Origin: Clostridia bacterium
GTDB lineage: Bacteria; Bacillota; Clostridia; TANB77; CAG-508
Length of the DNA stretch: 34,085 nt
Direction: 5' to 3'
NCBI GenBank assembly: GCA_017409455.1
Contig: JAFQSS010000003.1
Span: forward strand, 1 to 34,085
Shown in pieces: positions 24,601-31,639 of the stretch. The translations under genes and the position numbers were made by a program. The notes beneath the pieces were generated by a model that searched no databases, was not told where the DNA came from, and worked only from the letters and a program-made list of their open reading frames with translations. Numbering within the stretch: the first letter of the stretch is position 1; the number at the start of each line of letters is the position of its first letter.

Positions 24601-26811
24601 AAAGCAACAATATATGGACAAGTACAAGGAATGTTTTTCTTCGGACTATTTACAAATAGAACTAACCCAGCAACAAGTACAGGATTATATCATAATGGAT
24701 ATAACAATGGAGATGAAATAACAAATGCAGGAACATTTGTATCAAACTCTTATGTTATGGCAGAACATTTAACAAATCCAGAACATGTCATAGAAATAGA
24801 TGGTTTTTATACAAATTATGATGAAGAAGGAATAATAAAAACAGACTATATCCAACCAACACCAGATGAAGATATTTACTATATGTGGCTTTGTGGTGAA
24901 GAAATGGAAGTAAAAATATTCCCAATAGAAATGGTAGCTTCAAAATATGCTACATTAGGAACATATGAATTAGCATTATCAGGATTTGCAGATCCAAATA
25001 TCAAATTTACAATTGCAGGATTTTCATCAGGACTTTCAAGTAATGTATCATTAGTAGATCCAAGTTTAATAGAAACAATAGAACCAGATGAAAATAAAGC
25101 AAACACACAATTTGGCTTATCAATGAGAACAGGTAATATTGGATGGCAATCAAAAGGTGAAACATTATTTTTAACAAAAGATGGAGGAACATATACAGGA
25201 TTGACAAATTATAACTCAGATAATACAAGTTATACTCCAACACTAAATTTCTGTTTCTACCATTCACAAAACCTTACAAAGAAACAGGCATTAGGTGAAT
25301 TAAAAATAAGATTTCAAGTTATGACTCCAATTGATGATTTAAATTATGCTATTTCATATGTAGATATAGATATAACATTATCAACAGCATTATTCCAAGA
25401 TGATTATTATGAAGCGGCAATAACACCAGGACAAGAATTTGGATTATTTACAACAACAGATACAACAATAACAAAAACAAGTGCTTTTTCAACATATTAT
25501 TCATTATTATTAAACAAGTTTTCAGAACGAGAAGATTTTGAAGAATTTTCATCTTATAAAAGAGTTCTTGTTTCAAGAGATATAAGTAATTCACCATATG
25601 TATTTCCTGTAAATACAAAACTAACAATGCTAGATATGGCTACAGACCAATATTATTATTACATAGTAACTGAGCAAGATGTTACAAATGGTAAATATAT
25701 ATATTCATTATCAGACTTTATAGCAATGGGAAGTAACGATGCTAATTTTAATGAAAGTGAAATGCTTAATAAATATTATAATACAGACCAAGACTTAGTT
25801 TATGAAAATTTTATTTTCCATGTTAACTTAGGAGATAGTGCATTAAATGAAAATATAGCACAAAATTCATTATTGATGGAATTAAGAAATGACGAAAATC
25901 AAACAATGATAGGAGTTCTAGGAATTCAAAGAGAAAACATTGTATATACAGTATATTGTAACAAAGAAGCTACAATAGAAGTAGATGCAGCAATTGACCC
26001 AGAAGTGGTGTATTTAGGATATCCGATTGATTTAGATGTATCAACAACATTTACACAAGAAATATTAGGGACAAAAACGATTTATGATACACAATATTTT
26101 GACAAAAAACTAGGAATAAAAATTAGTATATATGATAACAATGGAAATCGTCTAAATAATGATAGTTTACTGGGAATCAATTTCGAATTAGACAAACAAT
26201 ATTATTATCCTAGAATAGATGGAACTACAAGAATTTGTATAGCAGACAAAGTAACAGACGTATTAGCTAGACTTAGAATAAATACAGAAAATAATAGCAT
26301 ACTTGCAACAGGAACTTATACAATTAGAGTTGAATCTTTTGGTTCATCAGATGGTATTTATTATGGTTTAGTTGCATCAGATATGGTTGAAGTAGATGTT
26401 ACAATAATCAATTTTGCTTATGGATTAAAGGCAACTACTATAGATAATGCCAAAATTGTAAACAAGGAAACAGGATATACACAAAGTAAAAACAATACTT
26501 TAGGAGTACAATTAGAATATTCATCTTCATTAAATAATGCTAATATAGCACTTTCATTATATAGAAGAGATTATTCAGAAGTAGTTTCACAAAATTACAC
26601 ATTAGTTGATTTAAAAGACTATGTGACAAATACATTAACTGCAACGAAAAGGGAAAAAGAATATATAGTTTCTGAAAAACCTGTATCAAAAATTACATAT
26701 TATTTATACTTAAAAGATAATTTGAAAACAGGAACTTACAAACTAGTATATAAATTATATGATGGAGATACCTACATAGGTGAAACATTTGAATATATGA
26801 TTATAAAATAG
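18640..26811 (+). CDS. Giant secreted beta-solenoid surface protein
   Basis: A 2723-residue exported protein. Residues 11-23 are a hydrophobic signal core after a basic start. About 60-120 hold a Glu/Thr-rich stretch; about 350-520 look beta-rich; about 527-611 resemble an InlB B-repeat (Listeria-Bacteroides repeat) with RGFNGWKTND and YVINLYPDW. About 614-1075 look like a right-handed beta-helix opening VIFVSSSGSNANSGTSPSSP. About 1080-1230 resemble a beta-trefoil or ricin-like insert. About 1243-1855 contain some twenty [VIA][YF]GG[GSAN]N turns. The last 850 residues look like several Ig-like domains. There is no LPXTG, no terminal TM helix and no obvious enzyme motif. AGAG at 18628-18633 precedes the ATG. 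A signal peptidase gene follows after eight bases. Adhesin or surface-layer function is inference. Confidence 0.85.
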   Translation: MKKIDKKGIVKLIIFIILLIMQIRAFDNSRANKLTYVTAKITDLSGLLSEETSTMIAINEADSGIAITLPDFINTKKVTKYIVTKKEITQSELETENETETTTETEVEPETVEMLPGEKVYLTQEEIDNLEIALTVEYDTIEVETQILYNKKLTVTDADDYELLSVLGYMPYDTVIETTEIDFFGVEDQIIETYPDSIIIGNYDIKLISNEQQYIAKDYGQTLNIEMAINDGSKTHYLLEVYNTLINQVQGLVIADGKAKFSTDELKPYLLLEMQDGKIIYADENTEGEENNSTDSSDAISVDGSNPKIEINDFESDKNYYLGLNYTEGKSKQNSGKYTESNLKRVTINYYGYDYRITEFKEPEIYDITLNATARRSATGTVQQSGNGNNRRYTRTDTISCTVSGINALKEQYQGFKADSGWTMQIEVPNTNFSTYFSADNTDTANSSNGISVSVSDGIITVTGADASALEGNSDTWTFTFSVAFSNNNRNNINNITFTNLTVNSFASTIMIGEDSSYGTISNTELKTLVTYKKCVPVDNNGNISIELIDNPFMNRPEQRGFNGWKTNDSRYSGSISTNTNTFVQTLSTSTNNITDSSGNYVINLYPDWIEANVIFVSSSGSNANSGTSPSSPVNNNWTNINTKINSNIKTATNASNREVNIIVLMNGTLEVNGLTGPNTPFTLTSLYSNRNYGSTSTYLNVGTTNLTADSDLQLHHLYVASTRSYASPTGTTDGTAAVTPCIYGNMYNVRIGRGIVPTNTNNCTWGQIQGGYNNRSASEYKLMVEAGQYYTIQLYRAANANTSTTANGTIVVGSDIERVNNNNSTLKIYNRMASRTTSATATPYQSGRLVNMIIKSGTIGVDYFNNASTADNSDRNYAGIYVGGHGNTGYDKGDRYLTVEGGNIANIIGGLSMDEDDMHKTYMFVKDGNVINITGGAGYTHTYGDRIIQVTGGCIKYSISGGSNGVAASSTDNNGQLTGESLIYVGGTAQIGASYTIDENGNRVITETNTSNVLYGVNAGCVCGGANGNDDYAGQTDASYIIIDGQAIVHNNVYGGGNYGVIGSEDNAPEGAEVIEINNQTSNFAVNTEYFVTTSATGGNALSVSGSSLSNQTMSAAVVPSDLGKWIFENASGNTYYLKNVSTGLYLYVESTEGSWGTQSANLALSSTEKTAFTVGGTNTKTVTYSFTYNNGFWNQDVTAYLKYNNGWVMTNGTSSLYLLTYEKLPESEVTEDVNTLVNIKVFGGTVKNNVYGGANQNNIYGTVDIDMTNGTVNGTIYGGSNILGTISGSSLIEISGGQLGTISETQGFDYSSVDTVFGGGLGASTNVQGRVLLNIKDTNNNVNIYGNAYGGSSLGTISGDVNVNIQDIPSTANTISINGYVFGGGKGNDTTAATVVGNVNLNVDGSNLPNCSAFGGSNINGTINGAITVNVGNTYKSTILAVYGGGNQDPIGTETKSVNVYLLSNADVTNAFNGGKAADLISSGVNDTTRAIYLKGGNAQNIYGGSDSSGTVTASHVYIESGTATNVFGGNNLGGTTEITNINVTGGNSNNVYGGGNQVGVTTSNITTNGGNIGTIFGGSNLSGDVEESFITTNDGTTTSKIDTVYGGNNQGGTTATTNVIINGGGVGTVYGGGNQAVTNVTNVNINGEVIKNVFGGGNQAGINTNTNVTLIGATVGDNVYGGGNEGTVTQNTYVIVKNSILKNSLYAGGNGASATVYGNVNLTMHGTTNDVTNNVFGGGNQAATGTQINNNSTSTVNIVGGTIGKNVYGGANTSVVYGTTQTNIGYDAVGNTSLEIGDIHIGGTVFGGGEANASGSEVYDFNFISVTVGIDIQINGKGHNNFAILGSIFGSGNASSTSGTSYITLKNYGTPEKPQSNVSLQRADCATIINSALSLSGATDRTNEYSGTFFSISRVTEVKLKDNSTLYLCNGANLLNKLYSLVDINGTETKGAVTIDEETGKITKNVDNRVYMLEGKNLNVALNEKATIYGQVQGMFFFGLFTNRTNPATSTGLYHNGYNNGDEITNAGTFVSNSYVMAEHLTNPEHVIEIDGFYTNYDEEGIIKTDYIQPTPDEDIYYMWLCGEEMEVKIFPIEMVASKYATLGTYELALSGFADPNIKFTIAGFSSGLSSNVSLVDPSLIETIEPDENKANTQFGLSMRTGNIGWQSKGETLFLTKDGGTYTGLTNYNSDNTSYTPTLNFCFYHSQNLTKKQALGELKIRFQVMTPIDDLNYAISYVDIDITLSTALFQDDYYEAAITPGQEFGLFTTTDTTITKTSAFSTYYSLLLNKFSEREDFEEFSSYKRVLVSRDISNSPYVFPVNTKLTMLDMATDQYYYYIVTEQDVTNGKYIYSLSDFIAMGSNDANFNESEMLNKYYNTDQDLVYENFIFHVNLGDSALNENIAQNSLLMELRNDENQTMIGVLGIQRENIVYTVYCNKEATIEVDAAIDPEVVYLGYPIDLDVSTTFTQEILGTKTIYDTQYFDKKLGIKISIYDNNGNRLNNDSLLGINFELDKQYYYPRIDGTTRICIADKVTDVLARLRINTENNSILATGTYTIRVESFGSSDGIYYGLVASDMVEVDVTIINFAYGLKATTIDNAKIVNKETGYTQSKNNTLGVQLEYSSSLNNANIALSLYRRDYSEVVSQNYTLVDLKDYVTNTLTATKREKEYIVSEKPVSKITYYLYLKDNLKTGTYKLVYKLYDGDTYIGETFEYMIIK
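22365..24210 (+). repeat. YGGGN-type coding repeat array
   Basis: About twenty copies of a short unit encoding [VIA][YF]GG[GSAN]N occur every 25-35 residues within the giant protein. Several are almost identical in DNA: GTATATGGAGGAGGAAACC at 23299 and 23533, GTATTTGGAGGAGGAAACC at 23605, and the same with one base changed at 23851. This suggests recent internal duplication and possible length variation between strains. One lone copy (VYGGGNYG) sits earlier, near 21798, before the trefoil-like insert. Confidence 0.85.
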
Positions 26812-26819
26812 AGGGAAAA

Positions 26820-27407
26820 ATGAAATACGACATAGAAACAATAAATAAAAGAAAAGAAAATGTAAAAATAGCTAAAAAAGTTATTGAAATAATAGCTATC
26901 ATACTAATTTATAATATTATTTTAATTGCTATTTCATCAGCAAACCAAATAAATGTAATAAACATTTTTGGATATAAATCATATATCATAAAAACAAATA
27001 GCATGGAACCTACAATTAAAATAAATGATGTTGTTATAACAAAAAAAGTTGAAAAACAAGATTTAAAAATAGGTGATGTAATAACCTTCCTAAAAAAGGG
27101 GGAGGTTATTACACATCGAATAACTCAAATTGAAGACAATTCTAAATATACAACAAAGGGAGATAATAACAATATAGAAGACACATTTAAAATAGATTAC
27201 AAAGATGTAGAAGGAAAACATGTTCTAACGATTCCGTATTTAGGAGCTATAGTAAGAGCACTAGATAACAAAATAGTATTTTTGATTATAACATTAATAA
27301 TATTAATATTTATGTTTATAACTATAATAAATCAAGAGAAAAGAGAAAATAGGAGAGAAAAGAAAAAAATTGAAGATAGAAAAAGAAAAAATGAAAATGC
27401 TTATTAA
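26820..27407 (+). CDS. SipW/ER-type signal peptidase I (active)
   Basis: A 195-residue membrane peptidase with an N-terminal charged stretch (residues 1-20), TM helix at about 21-40 and a second at about 152-170. The catalytic serine lies in IKTNSMEPTIKINDVVITKK (S61), the histidine in VITHRITQIE (H99), and the KGDNNNIED motif follows; all key residues are intact. GAGGGA overlaps the stop of the giant protein gene and the ATG is eight bases after it, so the two are co-translated. It is the best candidate to process that protein (inference). The tail is highly basic. Confidence 0.92.
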   Translation: MKYDIETINKRKENVKIAKKVIEIIAIILIYNIILIAISSANQINVINIFGYKSYIIKTNSMEPTIKINDVVITKKVEKQDLKIGDVITFLKKGEVITHRITQIEDNSKYTTKGDNNNIEDTFKIDYKDVEGKHVLTIPYLGAIVRALDNKIVFLIITLIILIFMFITIINQEKRENRREKKKIEDRKRKNENAY

Positions 27408-27921
27408 AATACTATTAAATTGTATTTATATAATTATAACAATATGTGTTTTATATAACATAATATTTTTAATTAATACAACAATATCTGAAAAAGATTA
27501 TTTCAAATTATTTGGAATAAGTTTATTTAATATGCAAACAAATTTAATGGAAAATGATATAAGTAAAAATGATTTAGTTATAGTAAAAGAAGTTCAGGAG
27601 CAAGACTTGCAAAAAGGTGATATTATAGCATATAATGTTAATGGAAAAATTAGAATAAATAAGATTATAAATGAAAAACAAGGATATATAACAAAATCTA
27701 ATGGAAATTATCAACCAGATATAGAAAATATAGATTTTAACAATATTATTGGAAAGAAAATAATCAATATACCAATACTTGGAGGAATAATAGGGATGTT
27801 ACAATCTAAAATAACAAGTATGATTATATTAATTACTTTAATTTTTGTCTATTTTTATAATAAAAACTTATACACAAAGAAAAAAGAAAGAGTTAGAAAA
27901 AAGAAAAAATATTGTATGTGA
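27391..27921 (+). CDS. Catalytically dead SipW-like signal peptidase homolog
   Basis: A 176-residue paralog of the peptidase just upstream that has lost both catalytic residues. [20 protein letters not shown] aligns to KTNSMEPTIKINDVVITKKV, with Leu (residue 52) for the serine and Asn for the box B proline; IRINKI aligns to ITHRI, with Asn (residue 90) for the histidine. TM helices and the KGDIIAYN and [14 protein letters not shown] regions are kept, so the fold should stand. The start is uncertain: ATG 27391 or 27397, or a TTG at 27370 fourteen bases after AGGAG; I use 27391. It overlaps the active paralog by 17 bases. It may form a heteromer with it, as a non-enzymatic adaptor (inference). 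Confidence 0.75.
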   Translation: MKMLIKILLNCIYIIITICVLYNIIFLINTTISEKDYFKLFGISLFNMQTNLMENDISKNDLVIVKEVQEQDLQKGDIIAYNVNGKIRINKIINEKQGYITKSNGNYQPDIENIDFNNIIGKKIINIPILGGIIGMLQSKITSMIILITLIFVYFYNKNLYTKKKERVRKKKKYCM

Positions 27922-27934
27922 AAGGGCAAAAAGG

Positions 27935-28939
27935 ATGGAAGAGAATTCATTAATTAGACCAGAATTAGAAAACAGAAATGAAGAGAGATTAGAAAATACC
28001 CTACGACCTCAAACATTAAATGAATACATTGGTCAAACTAAAGTTAAAGAAAATATGAAAATTTATATAGAAGCGGCAAAAAAAAGAAAAGAAGCTTTAG
28101 ACCATTGCCTTTTTTATGGGCCTCCAGGTCTTGGAAAAACAACAATTGCAAATATTATTGCAAATGAAATGAATTCAAATTTAAAAGTTACATCAGGACC
28201 CGCAATCGAGAAACCAGGAGACTTAGCAGCTATTTTGACAACACTATCTGAAAATGACGTATTATTTATAGATGAGATTCACAGATTAAGCAAAAATGTG
28301 GAAGAGATTCTATATCCTGCTTTAGAAGACTACACATTAGATATAGTAATTGGAACAGGACCTAGTGCAAAATCAATAAGAATAGATTTGCCAAAATTCA
28401 CATTAATAGGTGCAACAACAAAAGCAGGTTCACTTACAACACCATTAAGAGACAGATTTGGAATAATACATAAATTAGAATTATATTCACCAGAAGATTT
28501 AAGCATTATAGTAAAAAGATCAGCAAACATCTTGGGTGTAGAAATTGATGATATATCAGCAATGGAAATTGCAAGAAGGTCAAGAGGAACACCAAGAATT
28601 GCAAATAGATTATTAAAAAGAGTTAGAGATTATGCTGCTGTTTTGGGAGATGGAGATATCACTCTAAAAATTGCAAAACATGCATTAAATCAACTAGAAA
28701 TAGATGAACTAGGTTTAGACGAAACTGATAGAAAAATATTAGAAATTATGATAAATCAATATCAAGGAAGACCAGTTGGATTAGAAACAATAGCTACAAC
28801 TATAGGAGATGAAGTTGACACTATTGAAGATGTATATGAACCATATCTAATTCAAATTGGATTTATTGCTAGAACACCTAGAGGAAGAATGGCTATGCCA
28901 CCAGCTTATGAACATTTGGGGTATCCATATTTGGGGTAA
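27935..28939 (+). CDS. ruvB: Holliday junction branch migration helicase RuvB
   Basis: Hexameric AAA+ motor that drives branch migration with RuvA during recombinational repair in the cytosol. The 334-residue length is typical. Motifs: Walker [10 protein letters not shown] (62-70), Walker B VLFIDEIH (109-116), sensor 1 GATTKAG (159-165), LRDRFG with the arginine finger region (171-176), and the C-terminal winged helix with [16 protein letters not shown] and RTPRGR. I place the start at ATG 27935 because homologs begin near here and AAAGGG lies eight bases before; an upstream in-frame start at 27845 lies inside the previous gene. ruvA is not next to it. It sits only 13 bases after the dead peptidase gene. 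Confidence 0.97.
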   Translation: MEENSLIRPELENRNEERLENTLRPQTLNEYIGQTKVKENMKIYIEAAKKRKEALDHCLFYGPPGLGKTTIANIIANEMNSNLKVTSGPAIEKPGDLAAILTTLSENDVLFIDEIHRLSKNVEEILYPALEDYTLDIVIGTGPSAKSIRIDLPKFTLIGATTKAGSLTTPLRDRFGIIHKLELYSPEDLSIIVKRSANILGVEIDDISAMEIARRSRGTPRIANRLLKRVRDYAAVLGDGDITLKIAKHALNQLEIDELGLDETDRKILEIMINQYQGRPVGLETIATTIGDEVDTIEDVYEPYLIQIGFIARTPRGRMAMPPAYEHLGYPYLG

Positions 28940-28947
28940 CAGCAAAC

Positions 28948-28987
28948 GGGGACGTGTTCGCCGTGCTAGCACCGCGAACACGTCCCC
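28948..28987. terminator. GC-rich hairpin after ruvB
   Basis: Fourteen-base perfect arms GGGGACGTGTTCGC (28948-28961) and GCGAACACGTCCCC (28974-28987) enclose GTGCTAGCAC (28963-28972), the same loop palindrome as at 3046-3055. No T tract follows. A decayed half copy, TGGGGACACCTTCGC, follows at 29001-29015. It may terminate transcription or be a mobile repeat. Confidence 0.65.
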
Positions 28988-29031
28988 AAATGCTAGAATC
29001 TGGGGACACCTTCGCAAAAAAGGAGTAAATT

Positions 29032-29586
29032 ATGAAGTTATTATTACACACATGTTGTGCGCCATGTAGCGTATATTGTATAAAAAGTTTAAGAGAAGAA
29101 AAAATTGAACCAACTGTATATTGGTTTAATCCTAATATACATCCATATATGGAATATAAAGCAAGAAGAGATACATTAAAAGAATATGCACAATCAATAG
29201 ATGTTGAGGCTATATTTGAAGAAGATTATGGATTAAAAGAGTTTTGCAAAAATGTAATTGAAGATTTAGAAAATAGATGTGCAATTTATTGCTACAGAGT
29301 TCGCTTAGAACAAACTGCTAAATATGCAAAAGAAAATGGATATGATGCATTTACTACTACACTTCTAGTAAGTCCATACCAAAATCATGAAACATTAAAA
29401 CAAGTTGGACAAGAAATGGCTGAAAAATATGGAATAGAATTTTTATATAGAGATTTTAGACCAGGATTTAGAGATGGGCAAGCAGAAGCTAGAGATTTAG
29501 GATTATATATGCAAAAATATTGTGGATGCGTTTTTTCGGAGGAGGATAGATATTCTAAACAAATAGAAAAGGACAAAAAACAATAA
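29032..29586 (+). CDS. queH: Epoxyqueuosine reductase QueH
   Basis: Catalyses the last step of queuosine synthesis in tRNA, reducing epoxyqueuosine. This 184-residue protein is of the QueH (DUF208) type, not the cobalamin-dependent QueG. Diagnostic cysteines appear in LLLHTCCAPCS (C8, C9, C12) and near the end in YCGCVFSEEDR (C164, C166), with VYWFNPNIHP and TTTLLVSPYQNH between them; these are the metal-site regions of the family. AGGAG at 29021-29025 and ATG at 29032 fix the start. It follows ruvB and ends 17 bases before the FAD-dependent gene. I see no preQ1 riboswitch in the 92-base leader, only the hairpin. Confidence 0.95.
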   Translation: MKLLLHTCCAPCSVYCIKSLREEKIEPTVYWFNPNIHPYMEYKARRDTLKEYAQSIDVEAIFEEDYGLKEFCKNVIEDLENRCAIYCYRVRLEQTAKYAKENGYDAFTTTLLVSPYQNHETLKQVGQEMAEKYGIEFLYRDFRPGFRDGQAEARDLGLYMQKYCGCVFSEEDRYSKQIEKDKKQ

Positions 29587-29603
29587 TGAAAGGAGTGTTT
29601 CAA

Positions 29604-31043
29604 ATGAATAATTATGACATAATTGTAGTTGGAGCAGGACCAAGTGCCGCATTTTTAGCTTATGAGGTGGTGCAATTAGACAAAAGCAAAAAAGTTTTAC
29701 TAATAGAACAAGGGAAAAGAGTAGAAGATAGAAATTGTCCAATTGAAAAATTAGGAAAATGTACTAAATGTAAACCTATGTGTCATATAACTTGTGGATT
29801 TTCTGGAGCGGGAGCATTTTCAGATGGTAAATTATCATTATATAATGAAGAAGATGATGACATATATGTAGGTGGAGTGTTACATGAATACATAGGAGTA
29901 GAAGAAACTAAGAGATTAATTGATTATACTGATGAGATATATTTAAAATTTGGTGCTGATACCAAATTAGAAGGAGTAGACTATAAAAAAGAAGTAAAGA
30001 AAATATATGATAAAGCTAAAAAAGAAGATATTAATTTAGTAAATATTCCAATAAGGCATTTAGGAACAGAGAAAAGTCATGAATTATATGCAAGAATTGA
30101 AAAATATTTAATAGAAAATGGTGTAGAAATATTATTTGAAACAACAGTATCTGACTTAGTAATAGAAGAAAATAGAGTAAAAGGTGTAAAAGTAAGGGCT
30201 TCAAAATATGCAGAAGATGACAACTATAATAATGATAAAATTATAAATGGAGATAAAGTTGTTTTAGCAGTTGGTAGAAAAGGTGCTAACTGGCTTGTAA
30301 AAATGTGTGATAATCATAATATACAGACAAAGTCAGGAACTGTAGATATTGGAATTAGATATGAATTACCTGACAAAGTTATGAAAGATGTTAACAAATA
30401 TATGTATGAAGGCAAATTTATATCAAGACCATATCCATTTAGAGATAAAGTAAGAACTTTCTGTCAAAATCCTAGTGGATTTGTTTCAACAGAGGTATAT
30501 GACAATAATATTACTTTAGTAAATGGGCATTCATACAAAGAGAAAAAAAGTACAAATACAAATTTAGCAATATTGGTTTCTCACAATTTTAATTATCCAT
30601 TTAATAGACCAATTGAATATGGTAGAAACGTAGCTAAAAATTTAAATGCGTTAGGTAATGGAAATATAGTTGTTCAAAGACTTGGAGATATTTATAGAGG
30701 GAAAAGAACCTGGGAAGAAGAACTAAAAAACAATTCAGTGGAGCCGACATTGAAATCAGCAGTGGCAGGAGATATTACATTTGCTCTTGGATATAGGACA
30801 ATGACGAATATATTGAAATTTATATCAGCTTTAGACAAAGTTGTTGAAGGATTTGCACATCCCGATAACCTTTTATATGGACCAGAAATAAAATTTTATA
30901 GTAATAAACTTGCAATTAATAATGAATTTGAAACAAGTATAAAAGGATTATATTCAATAGGTGACGGAGGAGGCCTAACAAGAGGTCTAATGATGGCTTC
31001 AGCATCTGGAGTACAAACTGCAAGAAATATATGTAAAAAATAA
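29604..31043 (+). CDS. FAD-dependent oxidoreductase (COG2509-like)
   Basis: A 479-residue soluble flavoprotein. The N-terminal Rossmann motif is VVGAGPSAAF (8-17). A cysteine-rich stretch follows (about residues 42-60; CPIEKLGKCTKCKPMCHITC), then GFSGAGAFSDGKLSL. The later LAVGRKGANWL and the closing YSIGDGGGLTRGLMMASASG are typical of the uncharacterised FAD-dependent dehydrogenase family near YtfP/HI0933-like proteins. The ATG at 29604 has AAAGGAG eight bases before it; the alternative at 29586 overlaps queH and has none. The substrate is unknown. It probably shares a transcript with queH. Confidence 0.85.
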   Translation: MNNYDIIVVGAGPSAAFLAYEVVQLDKSKKVLLIEQGKRVEDRNCPIEKLGKCTKCKPMCHITCGFSGAGAFSDGKLSLYNEEDDDIYVGGVLHEYIGVEETKRLIDYTDEIYLKFGADTKLEGVDYKKEVKKIYDKAKKEDINLVNIPIRHLGTEKSHELYARIEKYLIENGVEILFETTVSDLVIEENRVKGVKVRASKYAEDDNYNNDKIINGDKVVLAVGRKGANWLVKMCDNHNIQTKSGTVDIGIRYELPDKVMKDVNKYMYEGKFISRPYPFRDKVRTFCQNPSGFVSTEVYDNNITLVNGHSYKEKKSTNTNLAILVSHNFNYPFNRPIEYGRNVAKNLNALGNGNIVVQRLGDIYRGKRTWEEELKNNSVEPTLKSAVAGDITFALGYRTMTNILKFISALDKVVEGFAHPDNLLYGPEIKFYSNKLAINNEFETSIKGLYSIGDGGGLTRGLMMASASGVQTARNICKK

Positions 31044-31081
31044 TATTGTTGCATAAACTCTTTATTAGGAGAGTGGTTTAT

Positions 31082-31639
31082 ATGGATAATAAAATATTAG
31101 TTTTGGTAAAAGAAAATAATAAAGCTATATTAAAATTTCAAAAATATAATATTGAAACAACGGCTTATATAGGCAAAAATGGTTTAACCAGTGAAAAACA
31201 AGAAGGTGATGGGAAAACACCCATAGGAGAGTTTGAATTAGGTATTATGTTGGGAACACATGTAAATGTACAAAACAAAAAGGGTTTAAAATATAAGCAA
31301 ATTACTGAAGATATGTATTGGATTGATGACCCTAAATCTAGGTATTATAATAAATTAGTAAACATATCAGAAGTAAAAAAAGATTGGAATTCAGCAGAAC
31401 ATTTAATAGATTATCAAATTCAATATGAATATTTAATAGAAATAAAAACTAATCCCAAAAATATTCCTGGGAAAGGTAGTGCAATATTTTTGCATTGTAC
31501 TAATAATACACCAACTGCAGGTTGTATTGCAGTAGATAAATCGATTATGAAAAAATTGATAGAAAATATAGATAAACAAACTAAAATAGAAATTAGGAGT
31601 TATTCAAATGAAAACATTGCAAGATTTAGAAAATGTTGA
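31082..31639 (+). CDS. YkuD-family L,D-transpeptidase-like protein
   Basis: A 185-residue protein with the YkuD catalytic domain that forms or remodels peptidoglycan cross-links through a cysteine. EGDGKTPIGEFELG (41-54) and the active-site stretch FLHCTNNTPTAGCIAV give H138 and C148; the usual SHGC is TAGC here, as in one branch of the family. I find no signal peptide or TM helix, which is odd for a wall enzyme; a TTG at 31046 would add twelve residues without creating a clear one. AGGAGA at 31067-31072 supports ATG 31082. It overlaps the next gene by 32 bases, so the two are translationally coupled. Confidence 0.82.
   Translation: MDNKILVLVKENNKAILKFQKYNIETTAYIGKNGLTSEKQEGDGKTPIGEFELGIMLGTHVNVQNKKGLKYKQITEDMYWIDDPKSRYYNKLVNISEVKKDWNSAEHLIDYQIQYEYLIEIKTNPKNIPGKGSAIFLHCTNNTPTAGCIAVDKSIMKKLIENIDKQTKIEIRSYSNENIARFRKC

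Noticed and set aside
28940..29031. preQ1 riboswitch before queH
   Set aside because: The leader is taken up by the GC-rich hairpin and its half copy; the short preQ1 aptamer pattern with an A-rich tail pairing into a stem is not seen.
28857..29069. 70-residue frame crossing the ruvB end, the GC-rich hairpin and the queH start
   Set aside because: It overlaps two well-supported genes in another frame and a perfect hairpin; no ribosome binding site or homology supports it.
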